From RGIG3102 sp964525015 (GTDB taxonomy: Bacteria; Bacillota; Clostridia; Oscillospirales; Ruminococcaceae), in the NCBI GenBank assembly GCA_964525015.1, contig CAZGFY010000003.1, positions 1 to 64,000 of the forward strand: a stretch of 64,000 bases of DNA, given 5' to 3'. The notes below the pieces were generated by a model, which saw only the letters and a program-made list of their open reading frames with translations, was not told where the DNA came from and ran no database searches. This document shows positions 15,213 to 23,372 of the stretch, piece after piece. The translations under genes and the position numbers were made by a program. Position 1 is the first letter of the stretch, and each line of letters opens with the position of its first letter.

Positions 15213-15627
15213 TCGGCACAAAGTTTGTAAATGCTAAAGGTAAAAGCTCACCAGCAGAGTATTCTAAAAATTCTCCATTAGTTCCAGCTACTAAAATAGG
15301 GGTGGTTTTTAAATCTTTAGAAAATTCAGCAATAACCTGCCTACAAGCTCCACAAGGCGCACTACCTTCTGGATTTTCAGCAGCGATAACAGCTAGAGCC
15401 ACAAATTTTTTGCATCCCTTTGATACCATATTAAAAATAGCAGTTCTCTCGCCACAAACAGTTAGCCCATAAGACACGCTCTCGATATTACAGCCAGAAT
15501 AAATAACCCCGTCTTCCCCTAAAACAGCAGAGCCAACTTTAAATTTTGAGTATGGCGAATATGAGTTTTCCCTTGATTTAGTGGCAGAAGCGATTAATTC
15601 TTTTTTTATTTCATTTGTTATATTCAT
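15205..15627 (-). CDS. cdd: cytidine deaminase
   Basis: 140 residues, the length of the homotetrameric enzyme. It hydrolyses cytidine and deoxycytidine to uridine and deoxyuridine in pyrimidine salvage. Zinc ligands are Cys58 in VCGERTAI, with Glu60 as the proton shuttle, and Cys92/Cys95 in PCGACRQ. SPYSKFKVGSA and SGCNIESVSYG are typical. The ATG is chosen for the ribosome site AAAGGAACGGAG; the frame is open 27 codons further upstream. It is first in an operon with rsmA and the CPBP protease, and is divergent from the dCMP deaminase gene. Confidence 0.96.
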   Translation of the reverse strand: MNITNEIKKELIASATKSRENSYSPYSKFKVGSAVLGEDGVIYSGCNIESVSYGLTVCGERTAIFNMVSKGCKKFVALAVIAAENPEGSAPCGACRQVIAEFSKDLKTTPILVAGTNGEFLEYSAGELLPLAFTNFVPNE

Positions 15628-15679
15628 AAAAATCTCCGTTCCTTTATTAAGATTTAATTTTGGTTTATCCGTATGAAAT

Positions 15680-15688
15680 ATTATACCA
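15680..15688 (-). promoter_or_regulatory. extended -10 promoter of cdd
   Basis: Minus-strand TGGTATAAT with the same TGTGGTATAATATT surroundings as before ilvA. It lies 53 bp upstream of the cdd ATG, within the divergent cdd/dCMP deaminase spacer. Confidence 0.5.
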
Positions 15689-15767
15689 CAAAAAAATAAA
15701 ATTTTCATTGATTATTTTGTGTTTTTATTTTAAAATATATAATATAAATAGAAAGGGAAAGAGTTTT

Positions 15768-16256
15768 ATGAGAAAAAGCAAAGAAAACTACTATCTTGAT
15801 ATTGCTCAAATGGCACTTTCAAGGGGAACTTGCCTTAGAAGAAATTACGGGGCAATTATAGTTAACAATGATGAAATTGTGTCCACTGGATATTCAGGGG
15901 CTCCAAGGGGAAGAGAAAACTGCCTTGATTTAAATAGATGTATAAGAACCGAGCTTAATATCCCAAGGGGAGAAAGATACGAAGTTTGCAGAAGTGTTCA
16001 CGCAGAAGCAAACGCTATTATTTCAGCCTCCAGAGAAAAAATGATAGGTGCAACCTTGTATTTATGTGGCATTTCAATGAGCGATGGGAAATATGTTGAA
16101 AACACAAGTAGCTGTTCGATGTGTAAAAGGTTAGTGATAAATGCAGGAATTAAAAAGGTTGTTATCCGTGATGATGAAGAAAACTACCGAGTTGTAGACG
16201 TTTTAAAAGATTGGATTGAAAACGACGAATCGCTAAATGGGGTTTTTAATTATTAG
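15768..16256 (+). CDS. dCMP deaminase family protein (ComEB-like)
   Basis: 162 residues. A zinc-dependent deaminase expected to convert dCMP to dUMP for dTMP synthesis. The His-Ala-Glu zinc/catalytic motif is VHAEANAI (His78, Glu80). The second motif is SSCSMCKR (Cys116, Cys119), with Ser in place of the usual Pro before the first Cys. GTCLRRNYGAIIV and STGYSGAPRG are family hallmarks. The ATG follows AGAAAGGGAAAGAG. It is divergent from cdd, so two pyrimidine deaminases share one spacer. The GNAT gene follows 57 bp downstream. Confidence 0.93.
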   Translation: MRKSKENYYLDIAQMALSRGTCLRRNYGAIIVNNDEIVSTGYSGAPRGRENCLDLNRCIRTELNIPRGERYEVCRSVHAEANAIISASREKMIGATLYLCGISMSDGKYVENTSSCSMCKRLVINAGIKKVVIRDDEENYRVVDVLKDWIENDESLNGVFNY

Positions 16257-16313
16257 AGCGAAGTATTTAAAAAGCAAATAGTGAAACTAAATATTTTAAT
16301 AGGAGATAAGCTT

Positions 16314-16754
16314 ATGATATATGAAATCAGAGAATGTGAAGTTTTTGATGCAGAAGATATTAATCAAATTAATATCGAGCAGATGGGATATGATTATGGC
16401 AAGGAAAAAACCAAGAAAAAATTAGAAACACTGCTAGCGGGCTCAAAAGATAAAATTTTTGTGGCACAGGTTGAAAATAGAGTAGTTGGATATATTCACG
16501 CTGCTGACTATGATGTAATATATGCCCCACACTATAAAAATGTTATGGGAATTGCTGTATTAAAAGAATATGAGCGAAATGGCATAGGAAAAACATTATT
16601 AACGCATATTGAAAACTGGGCAAAAGAAACAGATGCCAATGGAGTTCGACTAGTTTCAGGAGAAACAAGAGTGGACGCACATTTCTTTTATAACAGCTGT
16701 GGATATATAAGTAAAAAAAGTCAAAAAAATTTCATTAAAACATTTGAAAAATAA
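16314..16754 (+). CDS. GNAT family N-acetyltransferase
   Basis: 146 residues. The GNAT core is visible: IFVAQVENRVVGYIHA (beta strands), VMGIAVLKEYERNGIGKTLLTHIE (acetyl-CoA pyrophosphate loop, of R/Q-x-x-G-x-G/A type, here RNGIGK), and a C-terminal AHFFYNSCGYISKKSQKNFIK. The acceptor cannot be predicted. The ATG has the ribosome site AGGAGAT at good spacing. It probably shares a transcript with the dCMP deaminase and ends at a strong terminator. Confidence 0.92.
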   Translation: MIYEIRECEVFDAEDINQINIEQMGYDYGKEKTKKKLETLLAGSKDKIFVAQVENRVVGYIHAADYDVIYAPHYKNVMGIAVLKEYERNGIGKTLLTHIENWAKETDANGVRLVSGETRVDAHFFYNSCGYISKKSQKNFIKTFEK

Positions 16755-16765
16755 CTATAATATTA

Positions 16766-16800
16766 AAATGCCGATTTTCTTTTGAAAATCGGCATTTGTT
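16766..16800. terminator. bidirectional terminator
   Basis: Arms AAATGCCGATTTTC / GAAAATCGGCATTT (14 bp, TTTT loop) between the convergent GNAT and ilvE genes. Confidence 0.9.
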
Positions 16801-16819
16801 CATTATTAATATCTACTTT

Positions 16820-17893
16820 TTATTCAATACAAACCGTCCAGTTGAATTTATCTTCAATACTTCCAGTTTGAATTCCACTAAGTGTGTTATAAACTTTTTG
16901 GGTTAAAGAGCCAGTTTCGCCGTTGTTAATGGTAAAAGCTGTATCCCCATATCCAAGTGTTCCAATAGGGGAAACAGTTGCAGCTGTGCCAGTTCCAAAA
17001 CATTCTTGCAAATCGCCATTTTTTGCAGCGGATACTAATTCATCAACTGAAATTTTTCTTTCCTCTACATCAAGGCCAAAAGATTTTAAAAGAGTTATCG
17101 TGCTATCTCTAGTTATCCCTGCTAAAAGTGAGCCGGAAAGTGCTGGAGTGATAATTTTATCATTAACTTTAAAAAACACATTCATTGCCCCAACTTCTTC
17201 AACGTATTTTCGCTCAACGCCGTCTAGCCATAAAACCTGTGAATAGCCTTTTGAGATAGCATTATTAGTTGCAAGCATACTCGCAACATAGTTTCCACCT
17301 GTTTTAGCTTCGCCAACGCCACCCCTAACTGCTCTAACCATTTCATCTTCAATTAATATTTTAATTGGTGCAAGCCCTTGTGAATAATAAGGGCCAACAG
17401 GGGTTAGGATAATCATAAATTTATAGGTTGTTGATGGCTTTAAGCCAAGGTAAGGATCGGTTGCAATCATAAATGGGCGAATATATAAAGAAGTTTCTTC
17501 CCAGTGTGGCACCCACTGGCTATCAAGCGAAATCAAAGTTTTTAATGCATTTAAAAATACATCTTCTGGAACAGTTGGCATACATAATCTTTCGCAGGTT
17601 CTGTTTGCTCTTTTAATATTCATCTCTGGTCTAAAAAGTAAAACCCTATTATCATTTGTTTTATATGCTTTTAATCCTTCAAACATTTCCTGTCCATAAT
17701 GAAAAACCATACAAGACGGGTCTAGAGTAAGTGGGGCATAAGGCGTTATTCTTGCACTATGCCAGCCTTTTTCTTGGCTGTAATCCATAGTAAACATATG
17801 GTCAGAAAAAGCTTTTCCAAAAACTATGTCTTCCTTTTTTTGAAATTTCGGCTTTGGTGATAGATTTTTTTCAATTGTGATTTCCATAAACAT
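16820..17893 (-). CDS. ilvE: branched-chain amino acid aminotransferase
   Basis: 357 residues, the eukaryotic/Bacillus-type class IV PLP aminotransferase (BCAT), which transfers amino groups between Leu/Ile/Val and 2-oxoglutarate. The PLP lysine is in GEAKTGGNYVAS (Lys197). MVFHYGQEMFEGLKAY, FRPEMNIKRANRTCERLCMP and FGTGTAATVSPIG are diagnostic. Two in-frame ATGs at 17893 and 17887 both follow AAGGAAAG, so either may start. It is 23 bp after the last of three SGNH hydrolase genes and probably their co-transcribed fourth gene, an unusual partner. Confidence 0.96.
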   Translation of the reverse strand: MFMEITIEKNLSPKPKFQKKEDIVFGKAFSDHMFTMDYSQEKGWHSARITPYAPLTLDPSCMVFHYGQEMFEGLKAYKTNDNRVLLFRPEMNIKRANRTCERLCMPTVPEDVFLNALKTLISLDSQWVPHWEETSLYIRPFMIATDPYLGLKPSTTYKFMIILTPVGPYYSQGLAPIKILIEDEMVRAVRGGVGEAKTGGNYVASMLATNNAISKGYSQVLWLDGVERKYVEEVGAMNVFFKVNDKIITPALSGSLLAGITRDSTITLLKSFGLDVEERKISVDELVSAAKNGDLQECFGTGTAATVSPIGTLGYGDTAFTINNGETGSLTQKVYNTLSGIQTGSIEDKFNWTVCIE

Positions 17894-17916
17894 TACTTTC
17901 CTTCATTAAATAAAAA

Positions 17917-18855
17917 TTATTGCACAAGGGCAGGATTAGAAGTGTTATAAACTGTGTGTGTTCTTAAATAGTTTGCCCATTCAGAATATCCAGATGGAGT
18001 TAAATGTATGCCATCAGATGCTGCGATATCTTCTCTTAAATATCCACTAGCACTTTTAAAAACTTCATATAGATTTATAAAAGCTAAATCTTTTTCATAG
18101 CACATTTGAGCTATTCTAGTGTTAACATTAAAAACTCTAACAGGCTCAAGCCCTGGGTGTGCATCTATTTTATAAGCTGCAATTGGCAAAATACTAGTTA
18201 CATAAATTTGAGTTTCTGGCAGATAAAGCCTTAATTCATCAATAAACTGATAATAAGTAGCCATAAAGTCATCTTCACTCATATTGCTATTTAATGCATT
18301 AGTTCCCATTGTTATATAAACTTTGCCAGGGTTTGATGCTGCTATTGCCTCAAATCCCACAACAGGTACACTTGCTCCAGTTTCATCAGTTACATTAATA
18401 TATCCCCCGTCAAGATAGCTTTTTGGAGAAGTGTTTTTAGCTGTTATAAAAGTTGCGTTTGTAATCTCGGTTGTTTCTCGATAAACACGAAATCCATCAG
18501 CTAAACTATCTCCAACAAATACAGCATCATCAAAATATGATAAAGGAACTAAATCGCTTTCTTGCACCTGCACCATTCTAAAATCAAAGGCATTATACGA
18601 AAGATTAATAGTTGGTACTTCACCTTCTTTAAGTAGATTTATTTCAGTATTTGTTTGAAGGATGGAATCATCACTTGGAGTTATGATATTAGGCATATCA
18701 CCGTTATCTGAACTAAAAAATCCTGATATAATATGATATCCAGCAAAAGAAACAACCCCAACAAAAAGTAAAAGTGTTAAAATTCTAAGATTACGCTTTC
18801 TTTTTCTGCGTTTTTTTCGTTTTTGTAAGGTTTCCTCAGAAACGTATTTTTTCAT
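17917..18855 (-). CDS. membrane-anchored SGNH/GDSL hydrolase (paralogue 1)
   Basis: 312 residues. A very basic cytoplasmic start (QKRKKRRKRKRNLR), one membrane segment (about 25-46), a spacer, then an extracytoplasmic SGNH domain. Block I is VFVGDSLADGF (Ser117), block III is ITMGTNAL (Asn186) and block V is DGIHLTPSGY (Asp281, His284). Such enzymes are esterases or O-acetyltransferases/deacetylases acting on wall or surface polymers. It is third in a tandem of three paralogues. The ribosome site AAGGAG precedes the ATG. The specific substrate is unknown; wall-polymer modification is inference. Confidence 0.9.
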   Translation of the reverse strand: MKKYVSEETLQKRKKRRKRKRNLRILTLLLFVGVVSFAGYHIISGFFSSDNGDMPNIITPSDDSILQTNTEINLLKEGEVPTINLSYNAFDFRMVQVQESDLVPLSYFDDAVFVGDSLADGFRVYRETTEITNATFITAKNTSPKSYLDGGYINVTDETGASVPVVGFEAIAASNPGKVYITMGTNALNSNMSEDDFMATYYQFIDELRLYLPETQIYVTSILPIAAYKIDAHPGLEPVRVFNVNTRIAQMCYEKDLAFINLYEVFKSASGYLREDIAASDGIHLTPSGYSEWANYLRTHTVYNTSNPALVQ

Positions 18856-18874
18856 AAAAATCTCCTTAGTATAG

Positions 18875-19822
18875 TTACTCAGCTGGAATAAGTGCTGAAT
18901 TAGAAGTGTTGTAAACGGTGTGTGTTCTTAGATAATTTATCCATTCGGAATATCCAGGAATGGTAACGTGTATACCGTCTTTCTGCGCTATATCAGCTCT
19001 TAGATATCCAGCATCATCAGTTAACACATCATAAATATTAAGATAGGCTAAATCTTTCTCATAGCACATTTGCGCAATTCTTTCATTGATAATTTGAACT
19101 CTTTCAGGCGCAAGCCCGGGATAGGAATTTAAATCACTTAAAGCAACAGGCAAAACGCTTGTTATATAAATTTGAGTTTCTGGAAGATAAGCGCGAAGTT
19201 CATCGATAAACTGAGAGTATGTAGCCATAAATTCATCATCAGTTATACTACTATGAAGAGCATTAGTGCCCATTGTTATATATATTTTACCAGCATTTTT
19301 AGATGCGATACCCTCAAATCCAACAAATCTTTCCTGCTCTTTAGTTAGCCCATCTGTAAAAGTTATATATCCGCCATCAAGATAGCTTTTTGGAGATGTA
19401 CTTTTGGCAGTAACAAAGCTTGAATTTGGTATTTCAATTTGATTTCGGTAAACATTAAATCCATCAGCTAAACTATCGCCAACAAATAATGCATCATCAA
19501 AATAAGTTAGGGGAACTAAATCGCTTTCTTGAACCTGCACCATTTTTGAAGTAAAGGAATGATAGCTTTTATTAACGCTTGAAACGTCCTCCTCTAAAAG
19601 CAAATCTATGCTTGTGTTGGTTTTTAAAATAGAAGCAATTTTAGCTGTGGGAGTAGGGGCCGGCTCAACTGGAACATCATTTTCCTTATTTAAGTAAAAC
19701 TCAACAGCAACAAAGGTTACAGCGCCAATAAGAAGTATAAAACTTAGATATGTTAAAACACGCTTTCGCTTGTTTTTTTTGTTTTTCTTTTTTAAAGTTT
19801 CGTTAGAAACATATTTTCTCAT
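18875..19822 (-). CDS. membrane-anchored SGNH/GDSL hydrolase (paralogue 2)
   Basis: 315 residues from the ATG at 19822 (MRKYVSNETLKKK), chosen because both paralogues start the same way and AAGGAG precedes it. An 18-codon in-frame extension comes from the intergenic repeat, begins with TTG and is not credible. Topology matches paralogue 1: basic start, one membrane helix, then VGDSLADGF, ITMGTNAL and DGIHVTIPGY. Most of the catalytic domain is nearly the same as paralogue 1, including MVQVQESDLVPL and SPKSYLDGGYI, so this duplication is fairly recent. Confidence 0.9.
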   Translation of the reverse strand: MRKYVSNETLKKKNKKNKRKRVLTYLSFILLIGAVTFVAVEFYLNKENDVPVEPAPTPTAKIASILKTNTSIDLLLEEDVSSVNKSYHSFTSKMVQVQESDLVPLTYFDDALFVGDSLADGFNVYRNQIEIPNSSFVTAKSTSPKSYLDGGYITFTDGLTKEQERFVGFEGIASKNAGKIYITMGTNALHSSITDDEFMATYSQFIDELRAYLPETQIYITSVLPVALSDLNSYPGLAPERVQIINERIAQMCYEKDLAYLNIYDVLTDDAGYLRADIAQKDGIHVTIPGYSEWINYLRTHTVYNTSNSALIPAE

Positions 19823-19832
19823 TAAAATCTCC

Positions 19833-19941
19833 TTAATAATCTTCATTATTGTAGTTTTCAGTGTTTGGCTTGCCAAACTGCGTGCTATCTATTATGCACG
19901 CAAGGAAAACTTGTATTTATATTATCGCAAGATAATATAAA
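19833..19941 (-). repeat. dispersed hairpin-chain repeat, copy C
   Basis: Minus-strand copy of the repeat at 53103-53207. It begins directly at the stop codon of the upstream SGNH gene with a perfect AT-rich stem (TTTATATTATC...GATAATATAAA). The TTTTCCTTGCGTGC core, the GTTTGGC-AA-GCCAAAC hairpin and CTACAATAATGAAGATTATT follow. It fills the whole intergenic gap, so it is transcribed within the operon and sits just upstream of the paralogue 2 ribosome site. Confidence 0.85.
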
Positions 19942-20883
19942 TTATTCTGGCTTTATATAAGGTGAGCCGATAACAAATGGCGAATTTTCATCGTAAAATG
20001 TGTGGGAGAGTAGATAGTCTGCCCAGTTTTTATATCCAGTAGGGGTTAGGTGAATTCCATCATAATTTAAATCTTCATTCAAATGCCCATCCATGGTGGC
20101 AAATATCTCATAAGTGTTTACAAAACTAATAGATTTTGAAGATGCTAGTTTTGCAAGGGAATTATTTAAGCTTATAATTCTATTAGCGTCATAAATTGGA
20201 TTTTCGGCAGATTTTTGAGCAGTTACAGGCGTTAGGCTGTTTATATAGATAACGCTGTTTGGGCTAGCTTGTTTAAGGCTGTCTATTAGCAAAGTGTAGT
20301 CGGCTAAAAATTCTTCATCGGATAAATTCATTGCATTAGTTCCTAAAATTATATAGATTTTGCCCGGCTGAATTTCTTTTATTTTTGCCATTGCATCAAC
20401 TGGCTCTTCATATGCACGAACATTCACATAGTTACCATTTAAAAAGCTTGATGGTTGTAAGCTAACATTTGTAAAAAATGTAGCAGTATCAATTCCAGTG
20501 GTTTTTTGATATTCGTAAAATCCATCAGCCAAGCTATCCCCTAAAAACACTGCATCATCAAAATATTCTAAATGTACTCGACCATTTTCGCTAAGTGCTA
20601 AATTAGAAGAATTTGAAGAAAGGATAACCTGCTCTTCTAAAAGGGGCAAACGAGGATATAAAACAGGGGTACTACTTTGGCTAGTTTCTGGGGCAGGGGT
20701 TTCCTGTGTGTCTAAAAAATAGCTTGGTGTAGTTTCTTCTTTTGAAAACAAACCAATAATAAAGGTTATCAATAAAGAAATTGCCAAAACAAAAATTATT
20801 GCAAGCGAAATAAAAGCAAGTCGCCTTGCTTTTCGCTGTTTTTGTCTTCTTAAAAGAGTTTCACGCGAAGTGTATTTTGGCAT
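19942..20883 (-). CDS. membrane-anchored SGNH/GDSL hydrolase (paralogue 3)
   Basis: 313 residues, the most diverged of the three and first in the operon. A basic start (TLLRRQKQRKARR), a membrane segment (about 23-45), a Thr/Pro/Ser-rich linker (PAPETSQSSTPVLYP) and the SGNH domain: VFLGDSLADGFYEY, IILGTNAMNLSDEE, YDGIHLTPTGYKNW. All catalytic-block residues are kept. A strong promoter lies at 20921-20949. The three paralogues probably arose by tandem duplication and act outside the membrane on envelope polymers, perhaps with differing specificity. Confidence 0.9.
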   Translation of the reverse strand: MPKYTSRETLLRRQKQRKARRLAFISLAIIFVLAISLLITFIIGLFSKEETTPSYFLDTQETPAPETSQSSTPVLYPRLPLLEEQVILSSNSSNLALSENGRVHLEYFDDAVFLGDSLADGFYEYQKTTGIDTATFFTNVSLQPSSFLNGNYVNVRAYEEPVDAMAKIKEIQPGKIYIILGTNAMNLSDEEFLADYTLLIDSLKQASPNSVIYINSLTPVTAQKSAENPIYDANRIISLNNSLAKLASSKSISFVNTYEIFATMDGHLNEDLNYDGIHLTPTGYKNWADYLLSHTFYDENSPFVIGSPYIKPE

Positions 20884-20920
20884 AAAAATTTCATAATCCT
20901 TTATTTATTCATATTTTATA

Positions 20921-20949
20921 ATTATAAATTATATTTGTGTAGATTTCAA
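20921..20949 (-). promoter_or_regulatory. sigma-A promoter of the SGNH-ilvE operon
   Basis: Minus strand TTGAAA (20944-20949), a 17-bp spacer and a perfect TATAAT (20921-20926), 38 bp upstream of the first SGNH ATG. Confidence 0.85.
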
Positions 20950-20994
20950 GAGAGTTTTGCGTAGTATTATAAATAAAACCTTTTTGTAAGACTA

Positions 20995-21023
20995 TTGTAA
21001 TTATATTAGTTTAGTGCTAAAAT
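20995..21023 (+). promoter_or_regulatory. sigma-A promoter of galM
   Basis: TTGTAA (20995-21000), a 17-bp spacer and TAAAAT (21018-21023). It diverges from the SGNH promoter within the same spacer. Confidence 0.65.
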
Positions 21024-21076
21024 TAAATCATTGGTAAAAATAAATACTTTAATACAAAAAAGGAATGTTAATTATT

Positions 21077-22096
21077 ATGAACAAAGAACTATTTGCAAAT
21101 TTTAATGGGCAGGAAATTTATAAATACACGCTAACGGATAGCGAAAAAAATTCAGTTTCAATTTTAAACTATGGCGCCACGATTCAAAGCCTTGTAATTA
21201 AAAATAAGCAAGGAGAATTTATAGATGTTGTATTAGGTTTTGACACGTTAGAGGAGTATTTAAATCACACAGCATACTTTGGTGCAGTTTGCGGTAGGGT
21301 GTGTAATAGAATAGAGGATGCAAAATTTTTTATAGATGCTAAAGAATACACTTTAGAAAAAAATAATAACGATGCCTGTTTGCACGGGGGAAGTAATGGA
21401 TTTGATAAAAAGGTGTTTTTAGTAACTGGAAGTGGGAGCGATTATTTAGAGCTATCATATTTTAGCAAGGATAATGAAGCAGGATTTCCATCCGATTTAC
21501 TAATAAATATTAAATACACATTTAAAAATAAACTTCTTTTAATTGAATACACAGCAAAAACAAATGGAAAAACTCCAGTTAATTTAACAAATCATTCCTA
21601 TTTTAATTTAAATGGCAAGGGAGATATAAAAAATCATACCCTAGAGTTAAAATCAAGTTTTTATATGCCAGTTAGAGATGATGGAGTTGCAACAGGTGAA
21701 ATAATTAAAACAGAAAACACATTATTTGATTTTAAAACAAAGCGAAAACTAGGGGATGTAATAGATAAACTCAAAGAAATCCAAAAGCCTGTAAATGGGC
21801 TGGATAATCATTTTTTCTCAGATTACCAAACCACTGATTACAGAAAATTTGCAGTTTTACAAAATGAAGATGAAAGCCTTACAATGGAGGTTTTTTCAAA
21901 TCAAACAGGAGCGCAAATTTACACAGGGAATTTTATAGATAAAATGAAGGCAAAAAAAATAATGGTGGGCGAAAATAGCGGGATAGCAATAGAAACCCAA
22001 TTGCCACCAAATGCTTTAAAATACTCATATCTTCAAAATATGATATTAACTAGTGAAGATAATTATTATCATAAAACAGGATATAAATTTTATTAA
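21077..22096 (+). CDS. galM: aldose 1-epimerase (mutarotase)
   Basis: 339 residues. It interconverts alpha and beta anomers of galactose, glucose and similar sugars. Conserved segments are NYGATIQSLVI, LGFDTLEEY, GRVCNRIEDAKF, LHGGSNGFDKK, NLTNHSYFNLNG (with the catalytic-type His) and IAIETQLPPNA. The catalytic base of the family is a Glu near the C-terminus, consistent with the IAIETQ region or a neighbouring Glu. The ATG at 21077 is preferred because an earlier ATG overlaps the AAAAAAGGA ribosome site. No other Leloir genes are adjacent. Confidence 0.93.
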   Translation: MNKELFANFNGQEIYKYTLTDSEKNSVSILNYGATIQSLVIKNKQGEFIDVVLGFDTLEEYLNHTAYFGAVCGRVCNRIEDAKFFIDAKEYTLEKNNNDACLHGGSNGFDKKVFLVTGSGSDYLELSYFSKDNEAGFPSDLLINIKYTFKNKLLLIEYTAKTNGKTPVNLTNHSYFNLNGKGDIKNHTLELKSSFYMPVRDDGVATGEIIKTENTLFDFKTKRKLGDVIDKLKEIQKPVNGLDNHFFSDYQTTDYRKFAVLQNEDESLTMEVFSNQTGAQIYTGNFIDKMKAKKIMVGENSGIAIETQLPPNALKYSYLQNMILTSEDNYYHKTGYKFY

Positions 22097-22100
22097 ATAA

Positions 22101-22140
22101 AAATGACGAACTTTAATTTTTTAAAGTTCGTCATTTGTTT
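22101..22140. terminator. bidirectional terminator
   Basis: Arms AAATGACGAACTTTA / TAAAGTTCGTCATTT (15 bp) between the convergent galM and GGDEF genes. Confidence 0.9.
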
Positions 22141-22144
22141 TTTA

Positions 22145-23371
22145 TTAATGTTTACGATTTTTTTTGCTTTCTTTTTTAGCCTCATACATTCTTTGGTCAG
22201 CTATTGCGAGCAAACGCTTTGCGGATAATGCGTTTGAAGATGGAACAAACACTGTTCCGTAGCTAATAGATGTATCATATTTTTTCTTATAAATTTGCTT
22301 AATACCAATCACTCTATTGTAACACTTTAGTGTTTTTAAATGGATAAGCGATTCATCATCATAAGTTCCAATAACAACAAATTCATCGCCACCATACCTA
22401 CAAACAAGTTCACTTGAAAACTCAGAACCAATAATATTGGCAACACGTTTGATATAAAAATCGCCCTCTTCGTGTCCGATATTGTCGTTAACATTTTTTA
22501 AATTATCCATATCTAAAAAAACAATAAAAAACTTTTGCTTTTCCTGGATATACTGTTCTATTAAATTATCAGCAGAATCTCGTGAATGAAGTCCTGTTAA
22601 AAAATCGGTAGAGGCTGTTGCTTCTAGTTTTTTTAGTAGCTTTTCTTGTTGTGAGTTTTCAGAGGATATCCTTTTATAACTCTCAACGTTTAATCTTAAA
22701 TCAGCTAAATGGTAGGCATAGATGATAACTAACATAAAGCCTAAAAGAGCCGTTGAGCCAACTATGAGATATAGATATAAAAACGACTGAAATTCACTAC
22801 TAACCCCATTGCTGATAAACTCAAATACACATAGTAATGCTAAGAGTAGTGTGAGTAAAGTTGTTGAGAAAACCATATTTTGCTTATCAGAAAGGATAGT
22901 ATCAAGATATCTTCTTGGAAGGCTTTTTCTTGATAAAGAAATAGTTGATAAAGATAAAGTAAATGAAAGAATTAAAACAATATAATGAATTTCTGCATTT
23001 TGAATAATTTCACTAAAAGATGTTGCCTGAGGCTGTAAAAGTGCAAACACAGCGAACAGAATCATTCTTTTTGAAAATGTGTTTATTGTAAAAGCGAGTG
23101 CAATAAAGAATGCATATGAATTGCTAACTTTAAAAATAAGCTTGTTTTCTAAAAATAGAGCTACCAAAATTATTATAGTCAATAGATATTCATTCCCAAA
23201 AAACGGGCTGTTTGTGTATAAAATCCAGATAGATAAATTTATAATACCGGATAAAACTCCAAATATTGCATTGTTTACATTTTTTGAAAAAACATAAGAA
23301 GAAAAGGAGAAATAGCTATAATGATATGCTACAAAGGTAATTAAAAGAGCAACATAAATATAAGGTAACAT
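22145..23371 (-). CDS. membrane diguanylate cyclase (GGDEF)
   Basis: 408 residues. Several N-terminal membrane helices (about 1-235), a short coiled linker, then a GGDEF domain at about 255-405: TDFLTGLHSRDSADNLI, FLDMDNLKNVNDNIGHEEGD and RYGGDEFVVIG. The intact GGDEF loop suggests synthesis of cyclic di-GMP from two GTP. No RxxD inhibitory site precedes the loop, so product inhibition is probably absent. It starts one base after the stop of an equally sized GGDEF gene with the ribosome site AAGGGGG inside that gene. The membrane region is unclassified and could sense an envelope signal. Confidence 0.93.
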   Translation of the reverse strand: MLPYIYVALLITFVAYHYSYFSFSSYVFSKNVNNAIFGVLSGIINLSIWILYTNSPFFGNEYLLTIIILVALFLENKLIFKVSNSYAFFIALAFTINTFSKRMILFAVFALLQPQATSFSEIIQNAEIHYIVLILSFTLSLSTISLSRKSLPRRYLDTILSDKQNMVFSTTLLTLLLALLCVFEFISNGVSSEFQSFLYLYLIVGSTALLGFMLVIIYAYHLADLRLNVESYKRISSENSQQEKLLKKLEATASTDFLTGLHSRDSADNLIEQYIQEKQKFFIVFLDMDNLKNVNDNIGHEEGDFYIKRVANIIGSEFSSELVCRYGGDEFVVIGTYDDESLIHLKTLKCYNRVIGIKQIYKKKYDTSISYGTVFVPSSNALSAKRLLAIADQRMYEAKKESKKNRKH

Positions 23372-23372
23372 A

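Noticed and set aside
19823..19876. 18-codon extension of SGNH paralogue 2
   Set aside because: Made of repeat copy C, starts at TTG without ribosome site; both paralogues start at the later ATG equivalent.
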